Shown in pieces: positions 6,556 to 6,671 of a stretch of DNA of 6,671 nt (positions are counted from its first letter, which is position 1; each line of letters opens with the position of its first letter). The notes below the pieces were generated by a model. That model worked only from the letters and a program-made list of their open reading frames with translations. It did no database searches and was not told where the DNA came from. The DNA is from Chitinophaga pinensis. Its GTDB lineage: Bacteria; Bacteroidota; Bacteroidia; Flavobacteriales_D; Crocinitomicaceae. A program made the position numbers and the translations under genes. The stretch is taken from the NCBI GenBank assembly GCA_945861175.1, contig CAMATR010000102.1:1-6671 (forward strand). The letters run 5' to 3'.

Positions 6556-6671
6556 TGACCTTTACAGAACGCGTGAGTGCAGACATAAAGAGCGCAATGT
6601 TGGCCAAGGATAAAGAACGTTTATCTGCTCTTCGTGATATCAAATCAAAATTATTACTGGAAGCCACTTCT
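6555..6671 (+). CDS. GatB/YqeY domain protein, N-terminal part (3' end outside window)
   Basis: The first 39 codons of a gene that runs off the window. The product begins MTFTERVSADIKSAMLAKDK and continues with ERLSALRDIKSKLLLEATS. This fits the start of the YqeY family (small proteins of about 150 residues, Pfam YqeY): a first helix ending in AMxAKDKxRLxALRxIKSxLLL. The domain is related to the tail domain of GatB, the tRNA-dependent amidotransferase subunit, but the molecular role of free-standing YqeY is not well established. The ATG shares its A with the ftsZ stop (TGATG), so it is probably translated by reinitiation after ftsZ and belongs to the same transcript. With only a quarter of the protein visible, integrity cannot be judged. 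Confidence 0.85.
   Translation, partial: MTFTERVSADIKSAMLAKDKERLSALRDIKSKLLLEATS

Noticed and set aside
1..6671. A hidden novel system, mobile element or CRISPR array
   Set aside because: Standard dcw genes fill nearly every base on one strand with uniform character; no repeats, RNA genes or foreign-looking segments were seen.

Overview
The window is a stretch of a division and cell wall (dcw) cluster, all on the plus strand and almost gap-free. In order it holds the 3' end of ftsW, then complete murG, murC, ftsQ, ftsA and ftsZ, then the first 39 codons of a GatB/YqeY-family gene. Every protein is full length for its family apart from the two cut by the window edges. I see no frameshift, insertion sequence, RNA gene, CRISPR array or stretch of foreign-looking composition.

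The organism is very probably a member of the Bacteroidota, most likely near Flavobacteriia. The reasons are an AT-rich sequence; starts that mostly lack a Shine-Dalgarno site and have A-rich leaders; the order murG-murC-ftsQ-ftsA-ftsZ with no murB or ddl between murC and ftsQ; a short divergent FtsQ; and a long FtsZ ending in the tail NNNFLHDNVD that I recognise from Bacteroidota FtsZ. The yqeY-type gene directly behind ftsZ fits the same lineage. This placement is from memory of the families, not from a search.

Layout: 1-306 ftsW end (last membrane segments of the septal glycosyltransferase); 303-1406 murG (makes lipid II); 1407-2786 murC (first amino acid of the stem peptide); 2783-3577 ftsQ (membrane divisome protein); 3603-4886 ftsA (actin-like membrane anchor of FtsZ); 4915-6555 ftsZ (tubulin-like ring GTPase); 6555-6671 yqeY-like start. 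Three junctions overlap (ATGA, ATGA, TGATG) and one abuts exactly, so the genes are probably one transcript with translational coupling. Only the gaps before ftsA (25 bp) and ftsZ (28 bp) leave room for signals, and the ftsZ gap carries a Bacteroidota-type -7 promoter match. No gene-free stretch exceeds 30 bases.

Together the genes link precursor supply (MurC, MurG) with septal polymerisation (FtsW), its membrane regulator (FtsQ) and the cytoskeletal ring (FtsA, FtsZ). I found no undescribed system. The points most worth a second look lie in the FtsZ C-terminal region: an internal copy of the usual terminal FtsA-binding peptide, and a repeated EPFL motif in the linker.
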